Shown in pieces: positions 62,411-64,000 of a DNA stretch of 64,000 nt. Positions within the stretch are counted from its first letter, which is position 1; every line of letters begins with the position of its first letter. The notes under the pieces were generated by a model. It made no database searches and had not been told where the DNA came from. It saw only the letters and a program-made list of their open reading frames with translations. The position numbers and the translations under genes were made by a program. Source of the DNA: Clostridiales bacterium. GTDB lineage: Bacteria; Bacillota; Clostridia; Peptostreptococcales; Anaerovoracaceae. The stretch lies in the NCBI GenBank assembly GCA_015243575.1, contig CP042469.1, positions 4,492,929-4,556,928 of the forward strand, given 5' to 3'.

Positions 62411-62437
62411 CGTGGGAGGCGCAGCCGTTTGCACCAC
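62411..62437 (+). promoter_or_regulatory. Probable L1-binding leader hairpin before rplA
   Basis: GTGGGAGGC and GCC/CCAC elements in CGTGGGAGGCGCAGCCGTTT and GCACCAC form a hairpin with an asymmetric inner part just before the rplA binding site. The pattern matches the element conserved before rplA in many Firmicutes, which is thought to mimic the rRNA site for L1. Confidence 0.5.
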
Positions 62438-62452
62438 AAGGAGGTAATTGAA

Positions 62453-63151
62453 ATGCCTAAAAGAGGTAAGATTTACAAGGAGTCGGCAAAATTAGTCGAC
62501 AGAAGCACAGTATACGACGTAAAAGAAGCGTTAGGACTTGCAGTTCAGACTGCAAAAGCGAAATTCGATGAAACCGTTGAAGTTCACATCAAGCTTGGCG
62601 TTGACGGAAGACATGCAGACCAGCAGGTCAGAGGAGCAATCGTACTGCCACACGGAACCGGTAAAACCAAGAGAGTATTGGTTTTTGCAAAGGGACCGAA
62701 GGCTGCTGAGGCAGAAGCTGCAGGAGCAGAATTTGTCGGTGCGGAAGAACTGGCCACAAAGATTCAGACAGAAAACTGGTTTGACTTTGATGTAGTAGTA
62801 GCTACACCGGATATGATGGGCGTTGTTGGTAGACTTGGTAAGATTCTGGGACCGAAAGGCCTCATGCCGAATCCTAAGTCTGGAACTGTAACAATGGATG
62901 TGGAGAAGGCACTTCAGGAGATCAAAGCCGGTAAGGTTGAGTATCGTCTGGACAAGACCAATATCATCCACACTCCTATCGGAAAGGTTTCCTTTGGACC
63001 AGAGAAGCTTGCAGACAACTTCAATGCATTGCTTGAAGCTGTTGTTAAGGCTAAGCCAGCAGCTGCGAAGGGCCAGTATCTGAAGAGTGTTACGGTGGCT
63101 TCCACCATGGGACCTGGAGTCAAGGTCAATCCGATTAAGATAACATTCTAA
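62453..63151 (+). CDS. rplA: 50S ribosomal protein L1
   Basis: Ribosomal protein of 232 residues that forms the L1 stalk. [16 protein letters not shown]-like [20 protein letters not shown] and [17 protein letters not shown] are diagnostic. The ATG at 62453 follows AAGGAGG; the frame begins earlier at 62429 inside the leader. L1 usually represses its own operon. Confidence 0.98.
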   Translation: MPKRGKIYKESAKLVDRSTVYDVKEALGLAVQTAKAKFDETVEVHIKLGVDGRHADQQVRGAIVLPHGTGKTKRVLVFAKGPKAAEAEAAGAEFVGAEELATKIQTENWFDFDVVVATPDMMGVVGRLGKILGPKGLMPNPKSGTVTMDVEKALQEIKAGKVEYRLDKTNIIHTPIGKVSFGPEKLADNFNALLEAVVKAKPAAAKGQYLKSVTVASTMGPGVKVNPIKITF

Positions 63152-63164
63152 TAATTAAAAAGAA

Positions 63165-63235
63165 TATCCGCCGTAGACAGCAGGTGCAATCGCTTAATTT
63201 CCTGCCGAGGTATTTCATAAATATCAATTGATGAT
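63165..63235 (+). ncRNA. L10 leader (autoregulatory RNA of rplJ-rplL)
   Basis: CCGCCGTAGACAGCAGGTGC, then CTTAATTTCCTGCCGAGGTA match the L10 leader consensus, with the CAGGTG/CCTG and core CCGAGGT. L10 bound to L12 binds this RNA and lowers expression of its own operon. An attenuator hairpin follows immediately. Confidence 0.85.
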
Positions 63236-63241
63236 TATGGA

Positions 63242-63276
63242 GCCTTTTCTGTCTATGGCAGGAAAGGCCTTTTTAT
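63242..63276 (+). terminator. Attenuator terminator downstream of the L10 leader
   Basis: GCCTTTTCTG (63242-63251) pairs with CAGGAAAGGC (63259-63268) with one mismatch, followed by CTTTTTATT. Confidence 0.85.
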
Positions 63277-63323
63277 TAACATCGCATGGCTCCACGGGGC
63301 GGTGCGGGAGAGGAGAACAGAAT

Positions 63324-63821
63324 ATGTCAGTTGAACATCTGAAGCAAAAACAGGCGATTATTGATGAAATCAAAGAGAAGCTGGAGAAAGCGCAGTCCGC
63401 GGTCGTGATCGATTATATCGGCATCACCGTAGCTCAGGCAGACGCCATGAGAAAAAAGCTGCGTGAGGCCAACGTAGACTATACCGTATACAAGAATACT
63501 CTGGTGAACAGAGCCATCGAAGGAACCAAATATGAAGCATTGAAGGACGTTCTTTCCGGACCGAGCGCATTTGCCATCAGCTATGATGACGCGGTTGCAC
63601 CGGCAAGAGTTCTCAGCGGAATTATCAAGGATTTCAAAAAGATGGATTTCAAGGCGGGTGTTATCGAAGGAACTTTCTTTGATGCAGAGGGCGTAAAAGC
63701 AGTCGCATCCCTACCATCCAGAGATGAATTGATCGCGAAATTCATGGGAAGCATCCAGTCACCGGTATCCAAGTTTGCACGCACACTGCAGGCAATTGCT
63801 GATGCAAAGACAGAGGCGTAA
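63324..63821 (+). CDS. rplJ: 50S ribosomal protein L10
   Basis: Ribosomal stalk base protein of 165 residues. The N-terminus KQAIIDEIKEKLEKAQSAVV and YKNTLVNRAIEG are diagnostic; the C-terminal helix binds L12. The ATG at 63324 follows GAGAGGAGA. The upstream frame to 63228 lies in the leader RNA. Confidence 0.98.
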   Translation: MSVEHLKQKQAIIDEIKEKLEKAQSAVVIDYIGITVAQADAMRKKLREANVDYTVYKNTLVNRAIEGTKYEALKDVLSGPSAFAISYDDAVAPARVLSGIIKDFKKMDFKAGVIEGTFFDAEGVKAVASLPSRDELIAKFMGSIQSPVSKFARTLQAIADAKTEA

Positions 63822-63885
63822 ATCCCTCTGAAATTAGATAAAACTAAAAATAACAATTTGAAAATTTATAAAGGAGATTATTAAA

Positions 63886-64000
63886 ATGAATAAAGAGCAA
63901 ATTATCGAAGCGATAAAAGCTATGACCGTTTTAGAGTTAAACGAACTCGTTAAAGCTTGTGAAGAAGAATTCGGCGTATCCGCAGCAGCTCCAGTAGCAG
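63886..64000 (+). CDS. rplL: 50S ribosomal protein L7/L12, 3' end cut by window
   Basis: The first 38 codons of L7/L12 are present: [20 protein letters not shown] followed by [18 protein letters not shown], which is the N-terminal dimerisation domain and the start of the Ala-rich hinge. The ATG follows AAAGGAGA. It belongs to the rplJ-rplL operon. Confidence 0.95.
   Translation, partial: MNKEQIIEAIKAMTVLELNELVKACEEEFGVSAAAPVA

Overview
The window reads as a chromosomal segment of an anaerobic, low-to-mid GC Firmicute of the class Clostridia. The gene families, strong AGGAGG-type ribosome binding sites, TTG/GTG starts, SigH, mini-ribonuclease III and bactofilins all fit. A Family XIII / Anaerovoracaceae-like organism is my best guess, from gene content only. 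No transposase, integrase, phage gene or CRISPR array was seen.

The frame is the conserved Firmicute housekeeping run ispF, proS ... cysE, cysS ... mrnC, thyA, folA, rlmB, sigH, tRNA-Thr, tuf, rpmG, secE, nusG, rplK, rplA, rplJ, rplL. Here two large blocks of catabolic genes lie inside it. Block 1 (about 2.6-17 kb) holds a split chromate-type transporter, a NUDIX hydrolase, the arabinose genes araB-araA-araD, a YesN/YesM-like two-component system and a YtfQRT-YjfF-like furanose ABC importer. A cyclophilin (minus strand) and a LysM/G5/M23 cell-wall hydrolase follow before cysE-cysS.

Block 2 (about 22-54 kb) starts with an ECF sigma/anti-sigma pair. It continues with a LacI regulator, iolD, iolE, iolG, a second LacI regulator, a GntR regulator and an arginine-type cluster (two DDAH/arginine-deiminase superfamily enzymes, an amino-acid permease, RocB). 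A minus-strand operon iolN-iolM-uxaE-iolO-iolG follows. Divergent from it is a plus-strand operon with a sugar ABC importer, a transaldolase-family enzyme and an IolB-like isomerase. A HAD phosphatase, a short MGMT protein, a metallophosphoesterase, a polysaccharide deacetylase and three tandem bactofilins complete the block.

The most striking biology is that enzymes of two inositol routes sit together: the Bacillus-type IolG-IolE-IolD-IolB and the Thermotoga-type IolG-IolM-IolN-IolO leading to tagaturonate, with UxaE to carry on to fructuronate. No iolC kinase or iolJ aldolase is in the window, and a transaldolase-family protein sits beside IolB. The divergent promoter region carries a consensus promoter on each strand, and each has a CG-centred palindrome at its start site, as expected for LacI-family control. 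Arabinofuranose or a similar sugar is the likely substrate of the block-1 importer. The ribosomal end contains an L10 leader with an attenuator, a probable L1 site, and a NusG with an unusually long acidic N-terminal extension.
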